From assembly GCA_964526295.1 (NCBI GenBank), contig CAZGKW010000002.1, forward strand, positions 1 to 64,000: a stretch of DNA of 64,000 bases, given 5' to 3'. Positions within the stretch are counted from its first letter, which is position 1; each line of letters opens with the position of its first letter. Shown one piece after another: positions 33,187-42,391 of this stretch. A program made the position numbers and the translations under genes. Below the pieces are notes generated by a model, which made no database searches, had not been told where the DNA came from, and saw only the letters and a program-made list of their open reading frames with translations. This DNA is from CAZGKW01 sp964526295. Lineage in GTDB: Bacteria > Planctomycetota > Phycisphaerae > FEN-1346.

Positions 33187-33756
33187 ATGGTCATCGCGTA
33201 CCACGTGACCTTCGGGGCGTATGGCTTCTGGCTGCCGAACGACCCCCGCGGGTCGTGGTCGACGTTTGTGGGCGCGTGGGAGCTGTTTCGTTTCGGTGGG
33301 GCCACGAAGGTGACGACACGCCGTTCCGTTGCGGCGGTGACGCATGATCGCTCGTTGCGGCTGGCGGCGAAGCAGGCGCTGAAGTATCCTCCCGTCACGT
33401 TCAGCGGGGTCCAGGCCAGGGCGGTCGGTCGCGGGTTCGACGAAGCCCGGCTCGAGAGCCGCTACGTGCTCCATGGGTGCTCGATCCTGCCGGAGCACGT
33501 GCATCTGGTGATTGCCAGAGGGTCTCGCACGGTGGAGCGCATGGTAGGCCACCTGAAAGCCCGGGCCACGCAGCGCCTGAAAGAGGAGGGCCTGTGGCCC
33601 GCCGACGGCCGGTGGGTGTGGGGCGGCCCCGGCTGGCGGGTGTACCTCGATGCCCCTGAAGATGTTCGGCGAGCCATCCGGTACGTCGAAGGTAACCCGG
33701 GTCGCGAAGGGCTGCCGCCGCAGCGATGGTGGTTCGTCGAACCGTACGAAGGATGA
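33187..33756 (+). CDS. REP-associated tyrosine transposase (RAYT, Y1/HUH family)
   Basis: This 189-residue single-strand DNA nuclease moves or maintains REP elements. The HUH histidines are in ILPEHVHLVIARG (H104, H106). The probable nucleophile is Y166 in RYVEGNPGREG, the same place as in known RAYTs (YI..NP..AG). The N-terminal stretch AYGFWLPNDPRGSW is typical of this branch. The ATG at 33187 has GAGAGG upstream. It is bracketed by three identical GGCCCGC-AA-GCGGGCC palindromes, two to the left and one to the right. The gene appears intact. It probably acts on these REPs. Confidence 0.9.
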   Translation: MVIAYHVTFGAYGFWLPNDPRGSWSTFVGAWELFRFGGATKVTTRRSVAAVTHDRSLRLAAKQALKYPPVTFSGVQARAVGRGFDEARLESRYVLHGCSILPEHVHLVIARGSRTVERMVGHLKARATQRLKEEGLWPADGRWVWGGPGWRVYLDAPEDVRRAIRYVEGNPGREGLPPQRWWFVEPYEG

Positions 33757-33759
33757 CTC

Positions 33760-33775
33760 GGCCCGCAAGCGGGCC
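33760..33775. repeat. REP palindrome right of the RAYT gene
   Basis: GGCCCGC-AA-GCGGGCC, identical to the copies at 32998 and 33059 and with the same GGCG continuation, begins four bases after the RAYT stop codon. The transposase gene is thus flanked on both sides by the same element in the same orientation. Confidence 0.85.
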
Positions 33776-33866
33776 GGCGAAACGGGCGCGTTCGAGGCGT
33801 TGAGCGCCGGGCCGGCGCGTGTTGTTCGGCCCCGCGAGCTGAGGACAGCAAGCCAGAGGATCGCCC

Positions 33867-34439
33867 ATGCCCGAAACCGTTCGGACGTTCATCGCGATCG
33901 AACTGTCGGACGAGGCCCGGGCGTTCCTCGGGGCCCGCCAGCGCGATCTCCAGGGGACCGGCGGCAAGGTCCGGTGGGTCCGGCCCGACCGGATGCACCT
34001 GACGCTGGTGTTCCTGGGCAACGTGCCGGCCGACCGGTTGGATGAGCTGGCGACGGTCGTGCGGGAGGCGTGCGAGGACTGTCCGCCGATGCGGCTTCAG
34101 CTCGGCGGTGCCGGCCAGTTCCCGCCCCGAGGGCGGCCGCGCGTCGTCTGGACGGCCGTCGAGGAGCCGACCGGGGCCCTGCTTGACGTTCAGAAGCGTC
34201 TGGCCGAAACGACCGTCCCGTTCGCCGAGAAGGTCGAGAAACGCCCCTACGCGCCGCACCTGACGCTCGGCCGCGTCCAGGGCGGGAACACGCGGGCCCT
34301 CGGTGATGCCGTCGCTTCGTTGGGCGACGAGACCGGCCCGGCGTTCGCCGCCGAGGAAGTGGTCGTCTTGCGCAGCGACCTCTCGCCGCAGGGCCCGACC
34401 TACACGGCCCTGGCCCGCGTGCCGCTTGAGGCGGGATGA
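33867..34439 (+). CDS. thpR: RNA 2',3'-cyclic phosphodiesterase (LigT/ThpR)
   Basis: This 190-residue 2H-phosphoesterase opens 2',3'-cyclic phosphate ends on RNA to 2'-phosphate. The two catalytic HxTx motifs are HLTL near residues 44-47 (preceded by RPDRMHLT) and HLTLGR near 131-136. FIAIELSDEARAFL at the N-terminus and the GNVPADR loop are typical. The length is normal. It is cytoplasmic and stands alone between the REP region and recA. Confidence 0.9.
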   Translation: MPETVRTFIAIELSDEARAFLGARQRDLQGTGGKVRWVRPDRMHLTLVFLGNVPADRLDELATVVREACEDCPPMRLQLGGAGQFPPRGRPRVVWTAVEEPTGALLDVQKRLAETTVPFAEKVEKRPYAPHLTLGRVQGGNTRALGDAVASLGDETGPAFAAEEVVVLRSDLSPQGPTYTALARVPLEAG

Positions 34440-34512
34440 CGCCGCTCCCCGGGGGCCCCTTCGTCGCTATCCGGAGGTCCAGGGAACACAGCGATGTGTC
34501 GGGAGGAACAGG

Positions 34513-34540
34513 TTTCCTCGCGGATGAGATGTGATAGAAT
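34513..34540 (+). promoter_or_regulatory. Candidate promoter of recA
   Basis: TTTCCT (34513-34518) and TAGAAT (34535-34540) are separated by 16 bases. The predicted start near 34547 lies at the left edge of an inverted repeat (34551-34572) and about 80 bases before the recA ATG. Confidence 0.5.
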
Positions 34541-34550
34541 GCGTCGTCGT

Positions 34551-34572
34551 GAACACGGATGGGCTGGTGTTC
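34551..34572. promoter_or_regulatory. Candidate SOS operator upstream of recA
   Basis: GAACAC and GTGTTC form perfect six-base arms separated by ten bases, just downstream of the candidate recA -10. LexA-type repressors bind such inverted sites, and the GAAC/GTTC half-sites resemble those of Gram-positive and some other LexA proteins. No lexA gene is in the window. The spacing is unlike the known LexA boxes, so this is a hypothesis. Confidence 0.4.
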
Positions 34573-34626
34573 TTTGCGCCCTTTGCGGTTAAACAGAAAG
34601 CACCGTCAGCGGGAAGGAGCCCTGGG

Positions 34627-35736
34627 ATGGCGAAGAGGAAGCGAACGCGAACGCCGAAACCCCCCGCCCAGCAGGTCACCGACGAGAAGCAGCGCGAGGA
34701 GGCCCTCGAGCGGGTCCTGACGCAGATCGAGAAACAGTACGGGGCCGGGGCCCTCATGACCCTCCGCCCCGACCAGCGAGTCAGCGTGGCCTGCATCCCG
34801 ACCGGCAGCCTCAGCCTCGACATCGCCCTCGGCGGCAAGGGGCTGCCCCGCGGCCGCGTCACGGAGCTTTACGGCCCGGAGGCGTCCGGCAAGACGACGC
34901 TGGCCCTGTCGCTGATCGCCAACGCCCAGAAGCGCGGCGGCGTGGCGGCCTTTATCGACGCCGAGCACGCCTTCGACCCGACGTGGGCCAAACGCATCGG
35001 GGTCGACCTGGAGTCGCTCCTCGTCTCGCAGCCCGACACGGGCGAGCAGGCCCTGGAGATCTGCGACCTCCTCGTCCGAAGCGGCGCCGTCGACGTCATC
35101 GTCATCGACTCGGTTGCCGCCCTCGTCCCCCGGGCCGAGATCGAGGGCGAGATGGGCGACCAGCACGTCGGGCTCCAGGCTCGTCTGATGAGCCAGGCCC
35201 TCAGGAAGCTCACCGGGTCGATCTCCAAGACCCGGACCGCCGTCATCTTTCTCAACCAGATCCGGATGAAGATCGGCGTCATGTTCGGCAACCCGGAGAC
35301 GACCCCGGGCGGGCGGGCCCTGAAGTTCTATTCCAGTGTCCGGATCGACCTGAGGCGAATCCAGACCATCAAGACGGGCGACCGCGTCCTCGGCAGCCGC
35401 ACCCGGGCCAAGGTCGTCAAGAACAAGGTGGCCCCGCCGTTCCAGAACGCCGAGTTCGAGGTCCTGTTCGACCAGGGCATCAGCTACGAGGGCGACCTCC
35501 TTGACCTGGCGACCGAGCTGGGGATTATTGAGAAGAGCGGGGCGTGGTTCTCGTACGGCGAGGTCCGCCTCGGGCAGGGCCGCGACCAGGCCCGGGCGTT
35601 CCTCGAAGAAAACCCGGACCTGGCCGAGGAAGTGCGGGATAAAGTGTTGAAGGCCAAGGGCCTCGGCGTCGTAGAAAAGGGTGAAGCCGAAGCCGAAGCC
35701 GAGGAACACACCGATGAGGACGGCCAGGAGGACTGA
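34627..35736 (+). CDS. recA: Recombinase RecA
   Basis: This 369-residue ATP-dependent strand-exchange protein serves homologous recombination and SOS induction. Walker A is GPEASGKTT (83-91), with alanine in the place usually held by serine. Walker B is VIVIDSVAALVP, and the L2/allosteric region FLNQIRMKIGVMFGNPETTPGG (shown in part) is intact. The C-terminal tail is acidic with repeated EA units, and the N-terminus has a basic stretch (AKRKRTRTPKP). The ATG at 34627 has AAGGAG eight bases upstream; an upstream in-frame ATG has no such site. An inverted repeat in the promoter region may be the SOS operator. Confidence 0.97.
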   Translation: MAKRKRTRTPKPPAQQVTDEKQREEALERVLTQIEKQYGAGALMTLRPDQRVSVACIPTGSLSLDIALGGKGLPRGRVTELYGPEASGKTTLALSLIANAQKRGGVAAFIDAEHAFDPTWAKRIGVDLESLLVSQPDTGEQALEICDLLVRSGAVDVIVIDSVAALVPRAEIEGEMGDQHVGLQARLMSQALRKLTGSISKTRTAVIFLNQIRMKIGVMFGNPETTPGGRALKFYSSVRIDLRRIQTIKTGDRVLGSRTRAKVVKNKVAPPFQNAEFEVLFDQGISYEGDLLDLATELGIIEKSGAWFSYGEVRLGQGRDQARAFLEENPDLAEEVRDKVLKAKGLGVVEKGEAEAEAEEHTDEDGQED

Positions 35737-35785
35737 GCCGGAGGACCGGCGCCGGTCCATTCAGATGCGCAGTGGAGGACAAGCG

Positions 35786-37324
35786 ATGCAGGCGAGACGG
35801 ATGGTCTCCCTGGCGGCCATGGCTGCCGGGATGTTGCTGACGGCGGCGGCCGCCTGGGGCGCCGCGGACGAAGCCCGGGGGCCCGGGCACGAGATCGACC
35901 CGTTCGAGGTGGCCCGAAGCTTCGAGCGGGTTATTCGCCGGGTGGCCGAGCAGGTCGGCCCGGCCGTCGTCAACCTCAGCATCGTCCGTGAGACGAGCAA
36001 CCCGTTCGGACTCGACGAGGAGAGCATCCCGGACGACCTGCCCGACGGCCTCCGCGAGCGGTTCCGCGACTACTTCGACCGGTTCCGCGACGGCGAGCCG
36101 TTCCGCATGCGAGGCAACGGCTCGGGCGTCGTCATCAGCCCGGACGGCTACATCCTGACCAGCGAGCACGTGATCCATGACGCGGTCGAGATCGTCGTGA
36201 CCATGGCGAACCGAAGGCGCTACGATGCCGAGGTCGTCGGGTCCGACCCGCGGCGCGACCTGGCCGTCATCCGCGTCGACGCGAAGGGCCTGCCCGTGGC
36301 CCGGCTGGGCGACGCCAGGGAGCTGCACCGGGGCCAGTTCGTCCTGGCGCTCGGCAGCCCCTTCGGCTTCGGGCGAGACGGCCAGGCCAGCATCTCGTTC
36401 GGCGTCGTCAGCGGCACCAGCCGCGCCATCCCCGGCATCGGCCGCGAGCTCGACCGGTACTACGGCAACCTCATCCAGACCGACGCCGCGGTCAACCCCG
36501 GCAACTCCGGCGGGCCCCTGGTGAACCTCGAGGGCGAGGTCGTCGGCGTCAACGCCGTCATCTCCAGCCGCGACGGCTCCAGCGACGGCGTCGGGTTCGC
36601 CGTCCCGATCACCGCCCGCACCCGTTCGATCATCGAGCGATTGAAGCGCGGCGAAGCGATCGAGTACGGGTTCCTCGGCGTCGAGATGCACGAGGTCACC
36701 CCGGAGGAGGCCGAGCGCACCGGCGCACAGGTCGGCATCGGGGCGTACGTCTCCCGCGTTCTCGACGGGACGCCCGCCCGGAAGGCCGGCATCCGGCCCG
36801 GCGACGTCATCCTTCGCGTCGATAACGAGGCCATCCTCGACCCGGACGATCTCGTCCAGGTCGTTCAGGCGACGCCGGTCGGCGAAAAGCTCGAGCTGCG
36901 CGTCCTCAGGAACCGCCGCGAGCGGACCCTCGAGGTCATGACCACCCGCCGGCCGCCGGCCGAGACGCTCCTGGCTTCGAGCCTCCAGCGGCTGTGGTGG
37001 CGAGGCATGCGGGTCGAGCCCCTGACCGAAGACCTCCGCGAGACCGCCGACCTGGACGCCGAGAAGCAGGGCGTCTTCGTCAAGGAGGTCCGCGACGGCT
37101 CCAAGGCCGCCCGGGCCGGCATCGAGCCCGGCATGGTCATCGACCAGGTCGGCGACCGCAAGGTCGCGTCGGTCGGCGAGTTCCAGGACGCCACCGGCGA
37201 CCTCGACGGTCCCGTCTTCGTCCACGTGGTCGGCAAGGGCGTGAAGGTCATCCAGCCCCCCGGCATCGACGATGATGCCGAGGGCACGTCCGAAGACACG
37301 CCGCCGGACGAGTCGGACGATTGA
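35786..37324 (+). CDS. HtrA/Deg-type serine protease with two PDZ domains
   Basis: This 512-residue exported protease has a signal at 1-26. The trypsin-like domain carries the triad H128 (SEHVIHD), D158 (RRDLAVIRV) and S241 (NPGNSGGP). PDZ 1 lies at about 300-390 (YGFLGVEMHEVT and ARKAGIRPGDVIL). PDZ 2 lies at about 410-495 (GVFVKEVRDGSKAARAGI). Such proteases degrade or refold damaged envelope proteins. The ATG at 35786 has GGAGG upstream. It follows recA by 49 bases on the same strand but is functionally unrelated. Confidence 0.93.
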   Translation: MQARRMVSLAAMAAGMLLTAAAAWGAADEARGPGHEIDPFEVARSFERVIRRVAEQVGPAVVNLSIVRETSNPFGLDEESIPDDLPDGLRERFRDYFDRFRDGEPFRMRGNGSGVVISPDGYILTSEHVIHDAVEIVVTMANRRRYDAEVVGSDPRRDLAVIRVDAKGLPVARLGDARELHRGQFVLALGSPFGFGRDGQASISFGVVSGTSRAIPGIGRELDRYYGNLIQTDAAVNPGNSGGPLVNLEGEVVGVNAVISSRDGSSDGVGFAVPITARTRSIIERLKRGEAIEYGFLGVEMHEVTPEEAERTGAQVGIGAYVSRVLDGTPARKAGIRPGDVILRVDNEAILDPDDLVQVVQATPVGEKLELRVLRNRRERTLEVMTTRRPPAETLLASSLQRLWWRGMRVEPLTEDLRETADLDAEKQGVFVKEVRDGSKAARAGIEPGMVIDQVGDRKVASVGEFQDATGDLDGPVFVHVVGKGVKVIQPPGIDDDAEGTSEDTPPDESDD

Positions 37325-37421
37325 CCCGGCGGCCGCCGCAGGCTTCCCCCGACGAGACGTGGGGTGGTCGGCCTGTGTCCCGGTCCGACCGTTCCTTCCC
37401 GGGGGCAAGGGAGACCGTCGC

Positions 37422-40205
37422 ATGACCCCTCGTTTGCGTTTTCCGGGCCGGGTCGCCTTGCTCGCTGTCTGGCTGCTGGCGTGGCCGGCCGGCGCCGCGA
37501 CCGTCGAACGCGGTGACGACGGGATCGTCGTGGACTTCGGTGACGACGGGATCGTCGTGGACTTCGGCGACGGCGTGGTCCTGCGGTTTGCCCAGCGCGA
37601 GGGGTACTTCTTCGGTCTGAACCGGGTGTCGGTCGGCGGGGTGGAACTCTCGAGTCCCGAGACGTGCCTGCGGCCGTGCCTGGCCGAGGAGTTCGACCTG
37701 CCGGGTCCGCCAGCGGGGAGGATGAGCTGGCCGCTGGCGCGTCTCACGGCCGTCCGGGCCGAGGGCGAACGCGTCGAGATTGACCTCCAGCTCCTCGGCA
37801 CCACCGACCCTCGGGCCCTCCGCCGCCTGTTCGTCTTCGCCGGCGACCGCGACCGGGCCCTCGCGCCGGAGAACGTGACGCCGGAGCTGGCGGACCTGAA
37901 GGCGAAGGCGGAGTCTGCTGAAGCCGCCTTCACGAAAGCCTTCGCGACCGACGCCGACCACGCGGCGGCGGCCGACGCGCTGCGGGAGGCCGAGAGGGCC
38001 CTCAAGTCCGCCGAATCGCCTCGCGACAGGCAGCGGGCCCAGCGGGACGCCCGCCGGGCAAACCGCAAGCTCCAGGAGGTCGTGGCCCGGCTCCGGCCGG
38101 TCCTGGCGGCCCGGTCGGCCGACCTGAGGCGGGCCCAGGAGGTCATCGACGCCTTCGAGGCCGCGCTCGACGAGCGGGCCCTGGAGCTGGGAAGCATCCA
38201 TCGCGACTTCTACCGCTTCGCCCACACGCGCCTCCCGGCCGAGTTCTGCACGCGCCGGTTCCTCGCCGCCCAGGTGGCGGACCTGGCGGCCGCGTGTGGG
38301 CCCGCGGGGACCCTGACGTGGGTCCTTGAGCCGGAGCGGCGGAACGTCGCCGGGTGGACCTGGGTCGGCTGGCGCCAGCATTACCGATTTCGCCTCCCGA
38401 AGGGCCGGCGAGTCAATGTCCTGAGGCAGCTCGGGACGTGGGAGCTGGGGGGCAGGCCCGACGGCCTCACGGTCGTCAACCTGCGGTACCGCGGCCTCGG
38501 GCGAATCGAGCAGCCACTGGCGTCGGCCGGAGGAGGCGAGGGCGTCCGCGAGGCGTTCTCGACCACCGAGATCATGCCCGGCGCCGTAGGCGGGTCTTAT
38601 CTCGTCTCGCCCCAGGTCCCCGCGAGTGAAGATGAGGTCCTGACGGACCGCGGCTATGCCCTCAAGCACCGGGCCGGGGCCTGGATCGCCCGGATGGCCC
38701 GCGGGGCGGGGCACGGCTTCGTCGACTTCCAGTACCGGCCCGAGGCGGCCCTGGCCGCGTTTCCCCTCCGGCAGGGGGGTCTCCGGGCCCTGACAGAAGC
38801 CTTCCCCGGGGACGCGTACCTTTCCCAGACCGACGAAGAGTTTTTCGCCGCTACGGAAGCCCACGAGACCGTTCCGATGGTCTACCTGGCCCTGGTGACC
38901 CGGCGTGGGCGGCTCACGACCGCCGAATCGCGGACGCGGTGGCAGGAGATCGACCAGCACGTCCGCGACGCCGTCTCTGAAGAGCTGGGCTTCGTCCAGC
39001 ACGAGGCCCTGCCGGGCATCGGCATCCTGTCGGACGCCGGCTGGGCGGGCTACTACAAGGCCCTGGCCGAGGGGGGCCTGGACGGCTGGGCCGACAAGGG
39101 CGTCCGGCTCGTCGCCTACCACAACCCCGGGTGGATCAACGGCCGGTATCAGGGCCCCGACGGGCCGCCCGATACCGGCGGCGGGGTCTGCAACATCTAC
39201 GACTGGTGGCCCACGAAGGACGTCGTCGAGCCCTGGCAGGCGTTCCAGAGGGCTTGCGCCCGCCGGGGCGTGGCGTTCTATCCCTGGCTGGGCCAGACCC
39301 TCTGGCGCGACGCCCCGTTCGTCGAGCGCCTCGGGCTGGACCGCGAGCACTGGTCCCTGAACACCCCCTTCGACGAGCACGGCCCGGGCTACGGTGCCGA
39401 GAACATGAAGGGCAATATCCACGACCCCCGGTTCCGCGAGGTCTTTCTGGGGCAGCTCGAGCGGCTCCGCGGCCAATGCGGGTACCAGGGCTTCTGGGCC
39501 GACAGCTTCCAGAACCTGTTCATGAGCCAGCTCGACTGGGCCCGCGACGGCGGGGCGTCGATGCAGCGGGCCTGGTGGGAGCAGATCGCCGCCTGGAGCC
39601 GGGTCGGCGTCGGATGGATGGCCGAGAGCCACGCCTTTCCCGGCCTCTCGTGCAGCATCGAGGTCCACGGCTGGGAGGACCAGCCCTGGTTCTTTCGGCA
39701 CGTGTGGAAGTGGCACCGGGGCGGCGCCCAGAACGCCTACTCCGGGGAGGCGCTCGACCGGATCGGCTTCCGCGTCATGGCGAACAAGGGCTGGACCGCC
39801 CCGGACCACTCGTACAAGACGCACACGGATTTCGCCATTCCGAGCTTCAAGCGCCTCGCGCAGGAATACCTGGCGGCCCTGCCGACGATGCGCCGGTCGT
39901 ACGTCCTGCCCGACAGCGCCGGGATGCTGTGGCTCGGCTACGGCGGTGATGAGGAAGGCGTCTACTTTGCGTTCGACGCGAGGCCGGTGCCGAAGGGCGT
40001 CCGCGCGTCGTACGTCCTCGATCGAAAGGACACGCCCGTCGCCGAGGCCGAGGCGGAGCGGACCTATCGCGTGACGGCCGACGACCTGCTCGAGCGCTTC
40101 GGCGTCCGGCGGGGCCCCGAGCGCGACCCGCGGATCGGCCGGACCTACGACCCGCCCGCGTACACCTGGCCCAACTGGGGGGTTACCGAGGGGGCCGAAC
40201 TGTGA
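37422..40205 (+). CDS. Large secreted TIM-barrel-like protein, probable glycan-active enzyme
   Basis: This 927-residue exported protein has a signal at 1-25. Directly after it lies a 27-bp tandem duplication encoding GDDGIVVDF twice (about 31-48). A beta domain precedes an alpha-helical, charge-alternating insert at about 156-260 that looks like a coiled coil. The C-terminal part from about 500 contains aromatic-rich strand/loop motifs of a glycosidase-like barrel: YHNPGWINGRY, FYPWLGQTLW, QGFWADSFQN (about 692-697). No family is recognised with certainty; GH31/GH36-like folds are candidates. The stop overlaps the GTG of the next gene (GTGA). AAGGGAG precedes the ATG. Confidence 0.6.
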   Translation: MTPRLRFPGRVALLAVWLLAWPAGAATVERGDDGIVVDFGDDGIVVDFGDGVVLRFAQREGYFFGLNRVSVGGVELSSPETCLRPCLAEEFDLPGPPAGRMSWPLARLTAVRAEGERVEIDLQLLGTTDPRALRRLFVFAGDRDRALAPENVTPELADLKAKAESAEAAFTKAFATDADHAAAADALREAERALKSAESPRDRQRAQRDARRANRKLQEVVARLRPVLAARSADLRRAQEVIDAFEAALDERALELGSIHRDFYRFAHTRLPAEFCTRRFLAAQVADLAAACGPAGTLTWVLEPERRNVAGWTWVGWRQHYRFRLPKGRRVNVLRQLGTWELGGRPDGLTVVNLRYRGLGRIEQPLASAGGGEGVREAFSTTEIMPGAVGGSYLVSPQVPASEDEVLTDRGYALKHRAGAWIARMARGAGHGFVDFQYRPEAALAAFPLRQGGLRALTEAFPGDAYLSQTDEEFFAATEAHETVPMVYLALVTRRGRLTTAESRTRWQEIDQHVRDAVSEELGFVQHEALPGIGILSDAGWAGYYKALAEGGLDGWADKGVRLVAYHNPGWINGRYQGPDGPPDTGGGVCNIYDWWPTKDVVEPWQAFQRACARRGVAFYPWLGQTLWRDAPFVERLGLDREHWSLNTPFDEHGPGYGAENMKGNIHDPRFREVFLGQLERLRGQCGYQGFWADSFQNLFMSQLDWARDGGASMQRAWWEQIAAWSRVGVGWMAESHAFPGLSCSIEVHGWEDQPWFFRHVWKWHRGGAQNAYSGEALDRIGFRVMANKGWTAPDHSYKTHTDFAIPSFKRLAQEYLAALPTMRRSYVLPDSAGMLWLGYGGDEEGVYFAFDARPVPKGVRASYVLDRKDTPVAEAEAERTYRVTADDLLERFGVRRGPERDPRIGRTYDPPAYTWPNWGVTEGAEL

Positions 40206-42391
40206 GCCGTAGGGTCGTCCTTGCCGTGACCTTCCTCCTCGCTGCCGGCGCCGCGGGACACGCCGGCGACCCCGTCGCCGTCCGCGAAGGGACCATGGCT
40301 GTCCTCTTCACCGAGTACGAGCCCAAGTGGAAGACCCGCCCCGGCGCCAACAGCGCCAACTTCGCCGACCGCAAGGCCCCGCACACCATCCGCTATGTCG
40401 ACCTGAAGACCGTCGAGCTGGAGAACCAGTACCTGCGGCTTGTCGTCTTGCCGGGGGCGGGCGGGCCGGTCGCCCGCGCCCTCTACAAGCCCCGGGGGTG
40501 GGACCTCTTTCACCTCTCCGACCGGGCCTCCAACGACATCGTCTCGTGGACCTGTGGCGTGAAGGTCAGCTTCCCGTACAAGGAGCACGGCATCCGCCTG
40601 CCGGACCAGCCGGCCGCGTGGCGGGTCGTGCGGGACGAGCAAACGGGCGCCGCGACGGTGGCGACGTGGATGGAGTTCAGCCGGTTCGACGCCCCGTGGA
40701 ACGCGAAGATGTTCGGCCGCTTCTCCAACATGATGCTCGAGCAGTATGTCACGCTCCGCCCCGCCGACGCCTCCTTCCGCGTCACCTATCGCATGGTCAA
40801 CCCCGCCCCGTACCGCCAGGGCCGGCAGCTCTGGAACGACGCCCTCTTTCCGCGGCACCACACGAAAGCCGGCGTCATCCACGACCGCGAGAACGCCCGC
40901 GGCCCGACGCGGACCGAGTGGATCTTCCCGGCGGCCCACGTCAGCGGCCACTGCGGGAAGGACTTCCGCCCCTGGGACGCCGAGGCCGAGCACATGGCGA
41001 AGAACCCCCGCGGCGCCAGCATCTTCGGATGGGCCATCCGGCACCCGTTCGTGGGCCTGTGGTACCCCGAGGTCGGGGTGAACCGCCTGCGGATTGCCGA
41101 CCCGGGCGCTGCCCCGGGCGCGAAGCAGTTCTTCACCGGCGAGGCCAAGCCGTCCGCCGCCGTCGAGCTCTGGACCGGCACCGACAGCATCTTCGAGGAG
41201 GTCGAGAACTGGATCGGGCCGGGCGAGGCGTTCGAGTGGTCTGCCCGCTACGTCCTCGTCGAGGGGATCGGCAAGGTGGATTATGCGAACGACCGGGCGG
41301 CGCTGAGAGCAGCCTTCGACGCCGACGAGCCGCGCATCGAGCTCGTGACATACCGGCCGCGCGACGCCGTCCGCGTCGAGCTGGACGGGAAGCCTCTCGG
41401 CCCGGCGCAGCCGTGCGGCCCGGAGCGCCCGGCGCGGTTCAGCCTGCCCGAGGGCCGCGACGGCGGCCGGGTCCGCGTCGTCGCAGGCGACGAGATGCTC
41501 GTCGACGTGCGGCTGCCGCTTGAGATCGGCCCGGACGAGGAACGTTACGAACGTATCCGCCGTGCCCTCGATCCCTCGCGGCCCGAGAGCCAGGAGAAGA
41601 TGGGCGACTCCGCCTCCATGGGCCGCCAGTACCGCGGGGCCCTCGGCGGCTATGCGAAGGACTCCACCGGCCGGGGCCGGGTGCTCTACCGGGCCGGGTC
41701 GCTCGACGCGGCCGCCGCGGCCCTGCTCGGGGCGGTCCGGCGTGACCCGGAGGACGGCGAGGCCTGGCACCTCCTCGGGGCGACGCTGCTGGAACAGGGC
41801 CTTCGGCAAGCTGCCGGCGCGGCGTTCGAGAACGCCCTGGCCTCCGGCAGGCCGTACCCGCCGGCCCGGTACTTCCTGGCCCTTCGGGGGCTGGGTGAGA
41901 GGCATGGGACGCCGCAAGCCATCGAGCATCTGCGGGCCCTCGTCGAGGCCCGACCCCAGCACCGCGAGGCCCGGCTGCTCCTGGCCTGGCTGGAGGCGGT
42001 GGAGCAGGGCGGCGATGAGGCGGCACTTGAGCGGGCCGAGGTCCTGGCCACTGAATGGCCCGCACGCCCAGCAGCCGTCCCGCGTAAGGGCCCATCCGCG
42101 TCCACGCGGACCGAGTCGCCGCGGCCCATGGGGGCTGCCGCCGACCCGAGGGCCCAGTACGTCCTCTGGAAGGCCCTGGCGAAGGCCGGGCGGCCGGAGC
42201 GTGCCGGCGAAGCGAAGGCCGCCTACGAGGCCCTGGCCGCCGAGCCGGGCACGGCCCGGCGAATGGAGGAGTTCCTGGCGGCGACCCGAGGGGAGTACCG
42301 ACCCCCACGCCGGATGCTCGACTTCGCCCAGTGGAGGGCCCGTGAAGCTGAAGAAAGCGGCCACCAGCGACCGGGAGGAGGCCCATCGTGA
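40202..42391 (+). CDS. Secreted DUF5107 protein with TPR-like C-terminus, first paralog
   Basis: This 729-residue exported protein has a signal at 1-21. A galactose-mutarotase-like DUF5107 domain spans about 50-390: ELENQYLRLVVLPGAGGPVARALYKP (shown in part), FPYKEHGIRLPDQP, RVTYRMVNPAP. From about 500 a TPR-type array is visible (LYRAGSLDAAAAALLGAV, WHLLGATLLEQGL). DUF5107 proteins are thought to bind or act on sugars; there is no measured activity I can cite. The GTG start overlaps the upstream stop, and its own stop overlaps the GTG of the next gene, so translation is coupled across three genes. Confidence 0.75.
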   Translation: MSRRVVLAVTFLLAAGAAGHAGDPVAVREGTMAVLFTEYEPKWKTRPGANSANFADRKAPHTIRYVDLKTVELENQYLRLVVLPGAGGPVARALYKPRGWDLFHLSDRASNDIVSWTCGVKVSFPYKEHGIRLPDQPAAWRVVRDEQTGAATVATWMEFSRFDAPWNAKMFGRFSNMMLEQYVTLRPADASFRVTYRMVNPAPYRQGRQLWNDALFPRHHTKAGVIHDRENARGPTRTEWIFPAAHVSGHCGKDFRPWDAEAEHMAKNPRGASIFGWAIRHPFVGLWYPEVGVNRLRIADPGAAPGAKQFFTGEAKPSAAVELWTGTDSIFEEVENWIGPGEAFEWSARYVLVEGIGKVDYANDRAALRAAFDADEPRIELVTYRPRDAVRVELDGKPLGPAQPCGPERPARFSLPEGRDGGRVRVVAGDEMLVDVRLPLEIGPDEERYERIRRALDPSRPESQEKMGDSASMGRQYRGALGGYAKDSTGRGRVLYRAGSLDAAAAALLGAVRRDPEDGEAWHLLGATLLEQGLRQAAGAAFENALASGRPYPPARYFLALRGLGERHGTPQAIEHLRALVEARPQHREARLLLAWLEAVEQGGDEAALERAEVLATEWPARPAAVPRKGPSASTRTESPRPMGAAADPRAQYVLWKALAKAGRPERAGEAKAAYEALAAEPGTARRMEEFLAATRGEYRPPRRMLDFAQWRAREAEESGHQRPGGGPS

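Noticed and set aside
33760..33866. Possible attachment site or insertion-sequence end to the right of the RAYT gene
   Set aside because: No target-site duplication or terminal inverted repeat of an IS could be identified, only REP palindromes.
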